Source: Phlebiopsis flavidoalba (lineage: Eukaryota > Basidiomycota > Agaricomycetes > Polyporales > Phanerochaetaceae). Taken from it: 64,000 nt of DNA. Under the pieces are notes generated by a model. That model saw only the letters and a list, made by a program, of their open reading frames with translations. It was not told the DNA's origin and did no database searches. Below, piece after piece: positions 11,811-27,961 of this stretch. The stretch covers positions 2,604,001 to 2,668,000 of the forward strand of contig JAOCPU010000001.1 of NCBI GenBank assembly GCA_035772785.1, read 5' to 3'. Numbering within the stretch: the stretch's first letter is position 1; every line of letters starts with the position of its first letter. Position numbers and translations under genes: made by a program.

Positions 11811-12365
11811 CGTCCGCTGCGTTCAGCACATAATATTGAAGAAATAAAAAAACGGCCTGTGAGAGCACTGGAAGAGAGAGGGGGCCACGGGAACAAGACG
11901 GCCAGAGAGGAGCGCGAAAACTAGTGCATATTTTAAATAGACAATTGGCGGTTGAGAGGAGTGGGACTCGAATGCGCTCACGGACCTCCTACGCTCGGCC
12001 CGATGGGATTCTCGGAATTTTGATAGGGCCTACAGGCGCTGACTCCTCCTGCCTCCCTGTGGATCTCGCTAAAATCGCCACTTCCTATCCTCTGAAAGCA
12101 CGCGGGACGATTCTCGCTTCGACATGAAACCTTGTATGCAAATTGTAGAATGTTCACATGAAACATCCTGGCTGCCTGAAAGATCTAGATAGTTTAAGCT
12201 TGAGACGGTTCCCACATGCGGGAGTTTTAGCAATTGGACCAATGAGAATGGCATTCCGCACGAAAGCCCTGGTGAACGCGCAGAGGTAATTGTCCCTCAG
12301 ACTCTCTACGTATAATCGTACAACATACAGTGATACAACGAACCGAACATAAAGAACTCCACAGC
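11811..12365. other. Intergenic between DDX41 and transporter A
   Basis: No recognisable gene. This is the 3' flank of DDX41 and the probable promoter of BRE4-like copy A, both read leftwards. The 11950-12130 segment has an open plus-strand frame without any motif. Confidence 0.35.
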
Positions 12366-14926
<2,561 letters not shown>

Positions 14927-15135
14927 GAGGCTCTGGGCGCCCCATGGGCCGTGCCCGAGGCAATTATTCGCGGCGTGTAAAACGGGCGAGCGCGGTCCGG
15001 GCAGCTTGCCCTCTAAGCCGTCACTCGCCCTTTATGCTCTGTATCGATCCTCGAACGGGAGAAAAATATAAACACAACTCTAAACGATCATGTGTCGTAG
15101 CCACAGCTTTTCTCTTTTGTACCACCACACGAGTC
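14927..15135. promoter_or_regulatory. Divergent DDX41/GAL7 promoter with CGG-N11-CCG site
   Basis: The 209 bp between the two ATGs must serve both genes. A TATAAA sits at 15067-15072, about 64 bp upstream of the GAL7 ATG. At 14983-14999 there is an exact CGG-N11-CCG, the spacing bound by the yeast Gal4 zinc-cluster protein. Gal4 itself is a Saccharomycotina regulator, so its presence in a basidiomycete is not expected, and a chance match is quite possible in GC-rich DNA. Confidence 0.55.
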
Positions 15136-16588
<1,453 letters not shown>

Positions 16589-16990
16589 AAGCAGATCTCC
16601 TCCCGCGCCTGCACGAACGCGCTCGAGCTTCCCGCGCTGCGTCGGAATTGAAATGCCACGCCACGAAATCTTTCCGCAATGCAAACGTAATAGCTTGGTG
16701 TAGATTAGAGAGCGTTCTGAGAATAAACAATGCGTGTGTTGCTGCACGAAGTGGCGAGAGGAGGCCTGAGGAGGCGCGGAAGCATATGTCATGGGCGATC
16801 TGAGATAATTTTGATCGGGCACTCCTGAGCTGACTCGGCCATCTTCGAGCTGGCGAGCTCGCTTTTGTGCCTTTCTTTATTTCTGCATCTCTCTCCAAGC
16901 AATCACTCCCGCGTTGTTCCATTCTTCTCCTCTCTCGTGGCACAGCGTATATCATACGCTCGGTATGCAACAGACTCGAGCAGCCCACCC
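16589..16990. other. Intergenic, promoter region of transporter B
   Basis: No gene recognised. The last 130 bases before 16991 are pyrimidine-rich (ctttctttatttctgcatct, cattcttctcctctctcgtg), a usual fungal core-promoter feature for the copy B gene. Confidence 0.4.
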
Positions 16991-19900
16991 ATGACCCTGG
17001 ACGCCCGACTTTTGCTCTTGCAGATCACCGACTCGCTCAAGACATGGTCCGCCTTCTTTGCCAACAAGCGGGTCCTGGCCCGCCTGCTTTCCACCTTTCT
17101 CTGTGCCCTCGTCGTCGTCGTGCTCCCGTTCTCCGTGCTCGGCGGCGGCACCATCGCCTTTCTCGCGCTCACGCTCAAGGAGCTCGTCTTCTCTGTCCAG
17201 GACAGTCTCGCGCAGCAGCTTGAGCCTCACCGTGCTCAACATCCTCGGGGCCTTGTCCGGCATTGGCATCTCGACCCTTGGCAAGTTCATCGCCGCACAG
17301 TATCCCGAGAACTCTGCGCGGTCGAGGGCGACCTGTGCCATCGTGCTGGTCTTTATTGGTTTTCTCGGTGCGTGGCCGTTTGTGTGGGTCATGGCATAGC
17401 TTGCTGAAACAAAGTTTTTGGCTTTCCTAGCTGGGTTGCTCAAGAGCCGCCTTCCGCGCCTGAACCTGTCCATGAGAATAATGTGCTTCGTCTCGGTCTG
17501 GATATTGACCAATGACGTCGGGGGTGCACTCGGTACGCACGCATATACCCACCTTTTCTTTCGATTTACTCAACCTCCTCAGAAAATACTGTACACTTCC
17601 GGCAATTTTCTATGGATCACCCTCTGTCCCGCCGTACTCTGTCTCTTTTCCCTCCTCGCCGTCATGACCCTCCTCCGATGGAGTGTGACCAACTTTGAAC
17701 GCGACATCGCGTCGACGTTCGTCGCGTGATCCAAAAATGCCTACGCATGGGCCTCCAACTCGCGTTCCCTCACCCAAACGACCCACCAGTCGACTGGACC
17801 TTTACCAGAAAATGAAGGTTTGACCTCCTCAACCGCTCGATCCGGCTCAACGAGAACTACTCGCAGGCCGCGTTCGAGCTCCGGATCGGCAGACTCAGCT
17901 GTGTACGTACATTTCCTTGACCCTGACCCACGCGTCCGTAGCGGCTAGGGCACCACGCACCACCACTGCACAGAGTATCATCGATAATCACGCAAGTCAT
18001 TGGTTCCATTCGCGACTTTCGGTAGTACGGACACTAGCGGACGATGACATCCTTGCTTCCGGGGATGAACCTGACAGGACCGAGGTAAAAATATGCCGCC
18101 TCATCATGCAAACGGATGACAAAAACTAAAGTTAGATCCTACACAGCACGGATCACATCATTCACATCTGTCTCGGCTCGTGCGTATGTCGTCTATTGTT
18201 GCGGACAGTGCGCTGGCACCATGCATGCCCGACTGTTCTGGCGGGCCTCCGCCCCGCCGCGTTGTCCGGTTATTTCCAGCATGAAGAAGGAAAGCCGGAT
18301 TGCGCCCTCCGGAAATGCCCCTTGACAGTTTCCGTCACCCGCCACCGGTACTCTGTGCAACGATCGATGCGTGGTGCACCCCTGGCCGCCACGGTCGCGT
18401 GCGCGCGCATACAGTAGACAAATTCCGTCACTAATGCACTTTTCTTCACGCAGTACGCCCATCCGGCCTCTCATCGGCATCGTCGAGCACCTGCGCCGCG
18501 AAATTGCATGGGGTATGCCCATGCGCAAACGCCACGCTTCCGACGCGGCCCACGCACTCGCCCAAGCTCCAGACCCCCTTTTTTGTGTCGCCCGAAATCA
18601 CGCCACTGCCGAGCCCGCCCCTTTCGCTGCTCAAGAAAAGGGCGACCAAAAACAAAACAAAGAGGAAAACGCCAAGGAAACCACAGGCCATTCTTAGTGC
18701 CACTCAAGCACCCACACACCCCGTTCCGTCGTCGATGCGCTCGAGGGCCCCCCGCACGCACACGCTCGGTGAGACGCTCCTCGCCGCGACTCAAGTGCGT
18801 CGAGCAAACGATCGTGCGTGCTCGCTTTCCACCGAGGCGACCCTCCCGCGCGCCTCTTCAGCTGGCACCCGCCGCAAGCACGGACGCCGCGTCGACCAAA
18901 TCCGTGCTTGACGAGCCCGTTGTGCACCACGGCTGGACGTTTTCGCAGCTCGAGGCGATCCGGCAGGCGGAGAAGAGTCCCTCCCGTCTCCTCGCGGCAC
19001 GGGACGACGCGCGCGAGTGTCTGAGCCGCGTGTTCCGCGAGTTGCAAGTCGAGAACGAAGAAGAGCTCAAGGCGAATCCGCTTATTCCTAAGGAGGCGCG
19101 TCTCTGCTCGCTTTCTACGCCATGATCGCGCTTCTGCAGGTACCATTAGCTGCCTCTGGTCCTCTCTTTCGCGTCTGTCCTTCGGCTGATAAATCGCGCA
19201 GATGGCCCAAGAAGCCCGCGTCCGCCCTCCAAGCTCGCGCAGACGCTTTTCAACAAACTGCTACGAGTCCTCCCGCCCGCGTCTGGTGTGTGGTCGCGCC
19301 CCCGCTTCTCGCTTGCCCTGGCTCGGCGTGCCCCCGGGCCCCTTCGTATCAGACGATCCGCACGCCCAGAGCGCGATGATGAGCGGCGGCGGACGCGCCG
19401 GCCGACAACGACCTCGACGCGCCCGAGTGGAAGCAGGGCCTGCGCGAGCACGCGTTCGGGCTCGACGTGCGCCGCGCGGCGATGCACAGCGCGCGGATGG
19501 GCAGCAAGCCGCAGCGCGCGCCCGAGGGCTGGCTCGAGTGGCTCTGGTCGAACGGCCGCTCGCTGCGCGTGCGCATGCGGGCTTGTGGCGCGTGCATCCG
19601 TGCGCTCCGGCATTCGTAGCCATCTCAGGCATGCGTTCAGAATGCGTGTGGGATTGCGTTGCTGTCGTTTCACGGCGTTTATGCCGGAGGGATCGACGGG
19701 AAGGAAATGGTTCACGGATGTGCCCCCATGGGCAGTGGCTTGTGATTAGCCTATCTGTGGGTGCTTGAGACGAATACGGGTGCGACGTGGAGGACGGGGG
19801 TATCTGCGAATTGTGAGTGCCGCTTGGTATTTGCCTCTACAAAGCTAACGACGTTCGCAGTTTGAGGTACTTGTCCTTGGAGGCGATTTACGCGTACATT

Positions 19901-21313
19901 GTAAGTCTACCGTCGCTGTCACCGACTCTATTGCTCAACACCTCGTAGGCGTACCTCATCTGCCAAAAAAAAACAACACCCATATGGCATGGTCGCATTG
20001 ATTGGTGGTGACGTTTGTCAAAGGCTATCAGTGATTACCTGCCAAACTTCCCCTTTCTAGGCTGCGGACATACCCATAACCTGGCTCATCACAAAAGCCG
20101 GTCCTGGGACAACTAGGCGTGCCAGCGTGTGTACTCCCCCATATGCTTCCTCGCCCCCACCTGACATGGCTTTCCCACCAGATCGATAGCAATACCAGGC
20201 CCGTCCTGTTCGCCAAAATACCTTAATCCAGCGGAGACACAACCCGCTATCAGTGCGTTACGCGCTGGCTGTGACTTTCTTCTTCTCTTGAGCTGACCTT
20301 CGGCCGATGTGTAGTTCTCGCTCTTCTGCGCGCTGGCATGATCTCTGCTGGCATGGTCCGGGTTGGCCGCGCTTCTCATGAACAGTATCGTATTCCCCCG
20401 GCACGCAAGAGTAAGCTTGGCAATTTCTATTTGTCAGCTATGAAGCTGATTTCCGTATAGGTGTATTTTCTCTCGGACACAAGCCGCACTCTGGGGCTCC
20501 TCACGGACTTGTATCTCTCCGCCCTCGGCCAGTCAGTCCACTACAGCAGCCTCATCGACTGACCATTGGCTCATGTCCGATTGCTTTTACCAGCGAAATT
20601 CTGCAAGATAGACATGTGTTGACTAGAGAACAACGTCGGAAAACCCTAAAACTAGAACTCGAAATCCGTGATGCGCTCAATAGACTTTCCGCCCAGATCG
20701 CCACCATGCATGCAACGAGATGAGTCTCCTGCCTGTAAGCATCCCTTCACTGTACGAGCAATTGAAATTGAAACTCAATTTTTAATATTCAATAGAAACC
20801 CCTGAGGCATTATCGACGTGTCGTGACGGTGCTCCAAAACATGCTGGACCTTCTCACAGCCTGCGAAAAATTAGGGAAAACATCCCGCGAAGAATGTGCG
20901 TGGCAGAAGTGTTCAAAGAACGCCGTGAGATCGTGCGTCTTTCTCCCACTTACCCCTTTGCACCCGGCTGACGGGACCCCGCGCCCAGGTATCCTGCATC
21001 TGCATCGCGCTCTTTGCATGCCAGCACGCCTTCCGCGCCGCGAACCGCTCCCGCAGTGTTCCTGCCCTCCTCACGGCACGCGCTGCAGACCGTGCGAGGG
21101 CCACATCCACGCGCGTCTCTCAGCAGGGGCGGCGCGACGAGGTAGCCGGCGAGGCGCTGGGCATCTCGGCCGTGTATGCGTTCGCGGAACAGCAGAGTGC
21201 TCCGCAATGTTGTTGACACGCTCGAGGCGCTACTCGAGGTCACTGGCAGCCTGTTTTTTGGTACCTCGGCGTGGCTGACACATGAGACCCCACGCAATGT
21301 CGATGAGGCATAG
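16991..21313 (+). CDS. BRE4-like multi-pass transporter, copy B
   Basis: Paralog of the gene at 8066-11810 in the opposite orientation and the better preserved of the two. It starts MTLDARLLLLQITDSLKTWS and runs through membrane segments (STFLCALVVVVLPFSVLGGG), ELVFSVQDSLAQQL, TVLNILGALSGIGISTLGKF, an IVLVFIGFLGAWPFVWVM helix, RLPRLNLSMRIMCFVSVWIL, FSLLAVMTLLRWSVTNFERD (17655-17705), LAFPHPNDPPVD and FELRIGRLS. Next come RPLIGIVEHLRREIAWGMPM (18463), a long charged loop with EWKQGLREHAFGLDVRRAAM (about 19415), RYLSLEAIYAYI, the second membrane block with LAALLMNSIVFPRHAR (20365-20412), TDLYLSALG, LTREQRRKTLKLELEIRDAL (20618), and the C-terminus ISAVYAFAEQQ and FFGTSAWLTHE, stop 21311-21313. 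Family members carry an N-terminal 6TM ArAE_2_N-type and a FUSC-type domain. Many frameshifts are present. The substrate is unknown. Confidence 0.85.
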
Positions 21314-21983
21314 AGGATCATGAGCACAGGGTGGGTACAGTACGTTTAGAGGTGGAGGGTGTCTGAGTCGCGAGGGAGTCTATTTCATCCACTACTTTTG
21401 TTTTGCTCTTTGACATTCTTTCTCTTTTCTTTGGACTATTGCCTGATCTAGTTTTTCTACGTGACGCATTATACACCGTGTATCAATAGCATTCGTCTCG
21501 TCTAGAGCAATGTACATCGTCTGTCATTACCCTACATTACTATAGTACTATTCATCTAGCTTTCTGTATGCTAGGTCGGGTAACTCCTGGCGTATCACAA
21601 CGGGATTTTATCACTGTAATGTGTCGGCTATCCTCTCGTTCATTACGGCAAACGGTGCCTATGTCCCGCATGTGTGCGTTCCTCTCTCACAAACTGGGCT
21701 CGGATAGCCCTTTCATCTGGTCTCCCAAAGGCAGAGCGCGGACACCTTTACTTTCATCCGGAGGTCCAACATTAATTTACAGGACGTGAGCTGTGGGAAA
21801 GTTCGACGTCACTTTCCTCCACGACGCTCAAAGTGGCAATCGTAGATCACCGCGTTCGGAATGCTCTTACACCTCTCCATTGCACTCCTCCGTGTGTAGA
21901 CGCAGAATTCCACGTCTGCTCTCCGCTGCATCCATTTTCAGCCTTATAGCGTAATATCAACACAGCTCAGATCAAGACACACG
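21314..21983. other. Intergenic, AT-richer spacer
   Basis: No coding signal recognised. It contains the 3' flank of transporter B (ttgttttgctctttgacatt region) and the promoter of the Nudix gene. AT content is higher than in the flanking genes. Confidence 0.45.
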
Positions 21984-23006
21984 ATGCCCGAACCCAAGGT
22001 AGACTCGTCCGAGGACCTGTCTCCAGCCGACGCGAAGTGAGTAGTAGTATCCTCACGATGATTGGTTTGATGGATGGACATGGTAGATGGGGTTACTCTC
22101 AAGAAAATCCACTGGAGCGATCCCACGGGTCAGCAACGCGTATGGGAGTCGGCTGAGCGAACCACAAGGGGTTCGTCTGGAATTGGGACGGTATCTAGCA
22201 CTTGCCAACATGTACTGTCCCGCTCACACCTATTGACGCCTTCCCATGTAGCTGTTGCAGTGTTGGCGATATTACGCTCGGAGACCAAAAAGTTTCCCAC
22301 TTCTACGGTGATCATTGAGCAGTACCGGCCACCGGTGAAACGCGTTTCGTGGTCGGTGAGCCTCACACGTTTCAGTATTTGACCCAGCTATACGGCTAAC
22401 TTTATCTCTATCAGAGCTTCCTGCTGGTATATATGTACAAAATGGTCCGAGTCTACGTGTTGGATGCTTATGATAAGTCTCTTAGGTCTTATTGATGAAG
22501 GCGAGACAGCGGAGCAAGCCGCTATCCGCGAACTCGAGGAAGAAGAAAACTGGCTACAAAGCCACAGAAAGTGAGTCGAATCCTCATCGTTGCTTGTCGC
22601 CGACCCAGGTAAGGTTCCCCACTACGCATCAAAAAGCGTGTCGCCTGAAGACCTGCAATAGGAATGACGAACGCGAACATGAAACTCGTCATGGTCGATG
22701 TTCCATTCGCGGGAGAGCTCGAGACATACGACCAGAAACTGGACGCGGGAGAATTTATCACGAGGCGCGTGGTGGAACTCAGCAAGCTCTCTGAGGAGTT
22801 TTGCCGGTATGCTCATCTTTCCACTATTTCTTTGCGTGCTCTGATCATTTTATCGTGCAGAGTACGAAGCGAAAGTGAGCTTGAACTTTCGGTAACGCGA
22901 GCGATCTACTGACAGTATCCCGTAGGGCTTTGTCGTCGATGCTAAGCTCGCACATTTTGCCCATGGATATGACGTAGCCAGGAAGCTCCAGGCTGGACAG
23001 ATCTAG
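21984..23006 (+). CDS. YSA1: ADP-ribose pyrophosphatase-type Nudix hydrolase (YSA1/NUDT5)
   Basis: Predicted to cleave ADP-ribose and related ADP-sugars to AMP and sugar phosphate. It starts MPEPKVDSSEDLSPADAK and is followed by an intron, then WVTLKKIHWSDPTG and QRVWESAERTTR. After further introns come VAVLAILRSETK, STVIIEQYRPPV, the Nudix box GLIDEGETAEQAAIRELEEE (22489-22545) and ETGYKATESE. These are followed by KLVMVDVPFAGELE, LDAGEFITRRVVELSKLSEE and DAKLAHFAHGYDVARKLQAG, which match the NUDT5/Ysa1 C-terminus; the stop is 23004-23006. The box fits GX5EX7REUXEEXGU only if one extra A in the run at about 22546 is ignored; as written, that base shifts the frame just before ETGY. It is convergent with the RecQ gene, with 180 bp between stops. 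Confidence 0.92.
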
Positions 23007-23187
23007 TTTGTCATACATGGGTCAGTGACCCTCACGACACATGGTAGTTCGTCCACATCTCTTGAATAGGGAAGGGGAGTTATTAACTGTTTTACAGTGA
23101 TTACAGGCTAGTGTGATGGTTGTATGTGTAAAAAAATGTGTACAGATTCCAAGATGTGTATAAATATTCAACGATGACGATGATGCA

Positions 23188-26100
23188 TTACCTGCCAACC
23201 CTGGCCGGAGGCCACTTCTTCGCAGAGGACGTCGAAGCTCCTTGACGAAACTCATAATCGTTGTGCAATTGGGAGATTGACGGCGGCTTGGATCTTGTTC
23301 CGATTGATCTCGGCCGGCACAGACGATCTGGCATCCTTGTGAGCACTTGGAGTACCAGACGGTCATTAAAATCCTCACTTGGGTCTTGCTTCGTTTCTGC
23401 GGAAGGCTAGCCCGATGTTTGAGCACAACGTCTATCAACGAAGGCAAGTACGGTTCCACGGAGTTCATGTTGACGCCGTCTTGAGCCAACATAGCTCGCA
23501 GCTCCTTGACATCTATGATAAAAGTCAGAAATCATCACAGGATGACGTGAAAGGCTACGAACCTTCCGGCAGGGTAGCGCTGATTGTTTGGAGAGCGCAG
23601 TCAGGAATGAGCTCGTCAAAAGCGATTTCCTGTCGTGTTGCAAGCTATGTTGGCAGCGTGTAAATGATACGAGAGAATATTTTGGAAGAAGCTAACCTTC
23701 TGGACGCGAGCCTTAAGATCTTCGTAGCACTTCTTGAAACACATCCTCCGGCATCCGAGGTTGTAAAGGTGGTCGCGAGGAATAAGAGTCGGAGATGTCA
23801 ATTACGGTCGTCGTCGTCATCTTCCACTCCAATGGTTTCATCATCGTCCTCAAGGTTGATCACGGGCATGGGGAGGCTGTAATTGCCTGGGGTTGCGCGC
23901 AGTGCTTGGCCCAGCAACTGGGACGTCATCATTAGCGCCCAAATGTCCCCAATCTTCTTCCTCCTCGATAGGGTCGTCAGCGATCTCAGTTACTCTCCGT
24001 GCGCGACCTTTCTGCTTTGCACCTTGAGTAGCTTTGGTGACTTTCCTTGCCTTCTTTGGGAGATCTCTAAACCATATTGCCATGGTTTTGTTGCCCTGAA
24101 GAAAAGCGTTGCCTGCTGGCAATAGCTATGATTGGTTATCCGAGTTAGCAACAGAGCACGATCATCAATCAACTCCACAACGCACTTCAACATATTCGTT
24201 GGGAAATTTATCCTTGCCGCGTCCGACCACCGTAGGACATGTACGGTTCGACGAGACCTGTGATTAGCAACTCGTCAAAAGAGCCGCTCCGCACGACTCA
24301 ACGCCAATCCCTGAGAGGCTCCAAAGGTCGCCAGAGTATTGAACTGGTGTGTTCTTGACAGTCACGTTGCTCTTTCCGAGGACGGCACTGTATCAACGTC
24401 GAGCGCGTTATGGAACGCTTCGTCTTCTGAACCTCTTGGAGAAGCCGAATGAAGTTGTGAGCATGTGGAGTCATTGTCTACTTCTTGCACGGGAGAGAGG
24501 TCTTGACAGTTGTCGCACAGTTTGTTACACTGCTCTGGAGGGAATGTCTCGTCGAAAAGAAAGCCAAGACTTGCGTTTCGACGACAGTCGGTAATGTTTT
24601 GACAATACTGGACGACGCGGCTCAGTTGATCCAAGTGAGGTTGTCTAGCGGTGACGTCTTGATGATCATCAACAATCCGACTGCGTATGTTGCGCAAATC
24701 CTGATAGTGGTAATCTGTCACATTGTTTAGAGAGTACTCCTAGTCTTGCACAATGACTTACACAAGACGCAGCTAGATGGCTTGCCATCTCGGCCAGCTC
24801 TTCCGGTTTCTTGATAATATCTGGGCGTGGTGATGAGAGCATGGCAAAGAGTTTGTGTAAATGTACGAACCCACTCAACGTGCTTGGCAGGGAGAAGTGA
24901 ATGACAAATCGTACTGTATCATGTGTCAGTGAAAAAGTGTGACAATATGCTCAATGCGTACCATCCCTCTATTGCTATTCCCATGCCAAACGCAGCCTAG
25001 TGGGCAATGAAGTCAGCGCCACAATCCCGGGCGCATGAATACGTGAGTTTTTAAAACCGTTGCAAATATGACCTTGGACTTTTTCCGGACTGCCAGTCAG
25101 CTTGAATCTGTTTCTTCTGAGAAGCTTTCAACTTCGCGTGACGAAACGGCGAAGCTAGATCACCCGGATCTTATTTCTTCGAACCTTTCAGCCATTTCTT
25201 CACATTTGGCCCGGCCTTGATGATAGACAATTCCTGACTGCCTAGGATGGTGGGTTTTGATAAATTCTGCAATGTCCGCAAGTGCCGTCTTTGCAACCTT
25301 GGGTTTTGACTATGTAGTTCAGGTTGGGGCGGTTGAAGGACATGATCAATTGTTTGCAGTCCCGAATGTGGAGGGTGTTCATGATGTCGACCCTACTTTG
25401 GACATTTGCGGTGGCTGTGAGAGCCATTATCGGCGTGCCAGGGAGTTGCTCTGGTAGCCAATCAAGGCCGGCAAGCTAAATTCCAATCAGTCAGAATATG
25501 GTGCAGACTGATGACAAACGGTAAGATCATACCGCGTCACGAAAAGTCTTCCCCCACGAAGAGATTAGATGAACTTCGTCTATAGCCACCATAAACAAGT
25601 GGCCCTCCTGATGTAGACGTAGCAGGCTGTTTCGGAAGCGATCGCTCTCAGAGAGATCTTCTCTGGAGTGACGTAGACGAGGGCGCGGGGCGGTCCTGAG
25701 GACTAAAAAGCAGGAGACGATACCGCTCGTTGTCCTCTTCTTTTTCCCTTTGCCGCTCTGCCTCTCGCACATAGCGTGATATTCTCAGTGGATCATCCTC
25801 GTCGTCTTGCTTTGCGCCGCGGAAGCAGATGTTCGTGATGCCTTTTCTGTTCAGGGCTTGCTCCTGATCTTCCATAAGAGATACCAGGGGAATCACAACG
25901 ACAGTGGTTTTTACGATGACGTCGTGTGCATGACAACAGCGGGCAGTTGGAATGTAAGGCTTTTTCCACCTCCGGTCGGCATAAGGTTGAAAGTGTGGTC
26001 GCCGTCCATCACTGAGCAGATCGCCTCGAGCTGGTTCTTCCGCCAGCTCTTGATCTTGAAGACGGAATCACGGACCTTAACCAATTCGTTGTAGTACGAC

Positions 26101-27787
26101 GATTTTTTCATGAGCTCAGGGTTGGGCTTATCGGACTCGGCCCTCGGCTCTGACGTCCGAGTATCTGAGAAGGTCGGCCATGGACATATCACGAGATGAA
26201 GAGCTAATCGGTTGAGCGGGTGAAGGTACGATGTCTTCAACGTCGTCCTGCTCATCGAGGCCAATTGGCCCCACAATGCGTCGTCACTGTCCCTCCGGAA
26301 TCGATTACAACAGGGAGGGCGCGTTATACGGGACGTCGACGTCTATCGGATAATCCATTTCGGGCTCCTCTTCCGGAAGCTCGAGACCTCCGTGTGGCTC
26401 AAAGGCTGAAAGGGCCTAGACTCTTCTTGTGAACGCGGGACAGCGACAGCGGATTGTTCAAAAAATCGCGAGACAGAAGGTATGGCTACAGCGGGGCGCC
26501 ATTGTTGGAACGGCGCTGGCCATTGCGATGGCGGTCGAGACGGAGGCAAGCCCTCTTTGCGTGCAAGGATGAGGGAGTTGATGGAGGATAGGCTATTCAG
26601 CGTTATTTCGCTACACGCGTATGAGTGATGGGCTACAAGAATTAAGAGAGCCCTAAACTCACATCATAGGTTTTGAGCAGCATACACACTGACGAATTCT
26701 CGCCGACAGCAGGGTCAAGAGAACTCCGCATGTCGAACATAGCGCTATGAACACTGAGGATCTTCAGTTTCGTATCTTGTAGATCCTCGAGCGACATCTA
26801 TAAGAGAGGAATAAGGGTCTTGAAAATGATATCCCGGAGATTACGACATACGTCGAGCAGTGCAGAATGATCGAGGGTGACCGCTGGACGAGACACATTG
26901 GCAGCACTACTTGATGGTGTGTTGTTCATCGTACGGGAAGAAGCACGAGATGAGCTCGCTTGAATATTGGTTGCGTCATGTTCACCAGGAACATCATGTC
27001 GAGGAACGAGGCGCGAAGCTGGAGCACGCGAGAGCGTAGGCTGTCGGTGCGGCGTGGCGGTGCTGAAGTCGACATTTCGTTGTGTAGCTGGAGGTTGGCG
27101 GTTCCACGATACCTCACGCTCGCGGCCTTTGCCTTTGTTCTTACTGAACGTGCTCGGAGCATCATCTGAATCACTGATGACTTGAGTAGGCTCTTCGTCG
27201 TCAAAGAAGTTCTCTTTCTCGCTGGGAGATTCTTGAGCGGCGGGACGTGGCCGTTTAGCGGGATGTTCCGATGACCTAAACGTGGATGGAGAACTACGCT
27301 TCGAAGGCAGGCTGGTGATCATTTGAGCTAGAGGCGTCGAGTTGGCGGTGGCCGAGACAGTAGGTTTTTTTTGCCTGCGCAGAAATACGGGAGAGGGTTC
27401 GGTGGAAGATATTTCGACTATGCTGTCCGATGAGCTTCCTGAAAGGACTGGTTTCTTCTTTCCAAATCCTGGGGTTGAAAAAGACGAATATGACGATGTT
27501 TTCTGCACTATTGTTCGTGGATGAGAAATATGACATGCACGCGTGATCAAATGAGATGAACCTGAGGATTTTGCTGTTACTGGCTGTCCTGAAACGGCTG
27601 GTTTAGTTGCCGCCCGAAACTTAGGCTTTATAACGTATCAGCGAGGTAACTGTGCGTTTGACGGACTCATACCTTTGATGGTGCATCCTGGCTCTGGCGA
27701 GGTCGACGACGTCAGCGTCGCTGAAGACGACGAGTTAAGACCGCGTCTCTTGAGGACGTCTTCAAGATTATTGCGGGGTCCCGCCAT
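23188..27787 (-). CDS. RecQ-family DNA helicase with HRDC domain (BLM/Sgs1 type)
   Basis: A 3'-5' DNA helicase for recombination and replication-fork repair in the nucleus. The start [20 protein letters not shown] (27787; an alternative ATG lies at 27862) is followed by a long serine-rich disordered N-terminus, 27500-26300. Core motifs: [20 protein letters not shown], then [18 protein letters not shown] (motif I, about 25985-25935), [40 protein letters not shown] (motif II, about 25592-25535), [20 protein letters not shown] (motif III) and [14 protein letters not shown]. The RQC zinc region is [20 protein letters not shown] (about 24545-24480). A basic linker (24120-23870) leads to an HRDC-like end, [20 protein letters not shown] and [20 protein letters not shown]. 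The likely stop is 23188-23190. Motif II is DEVH with Leu following, where RecQ proteins usually have DEAHC. Frames shift repeatedly. It is head-to-head with NUF2. Confidence 0.9.
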
Positions 27788-27961
27788 CAGGGTGAGAAAG
27801 GCGGCGACGGCGGTGGGTGAAAGAGAAATGAGATCGCGTCGCACGCGTCCCATTGCGACCACGTGACCCCGCCTCTCTCCTTTCTTTGGAAGTCTCAGAC
27901 TCTCAGAGTTCTACCTCCCATTTACGCGATCCTCTGCCCCTCCACCAGGTAATTGGACAAG
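27788..27961. promoter_or_regulatory. Short divergent RecQ/NUF2 promoter
   Basis: 174 bp separate the two proposed ATGs, or about 100 bp if RecQ starts at 27862. No clear TATA box is visible, and a pyrimidine-rich run (cctctctcctttctttggaa) lies at 27873-27892. Sharing suggests possible co-expression of a repair helicase and a kinetochore gene in S/G2, which is inference only. Confidence 0.45.
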
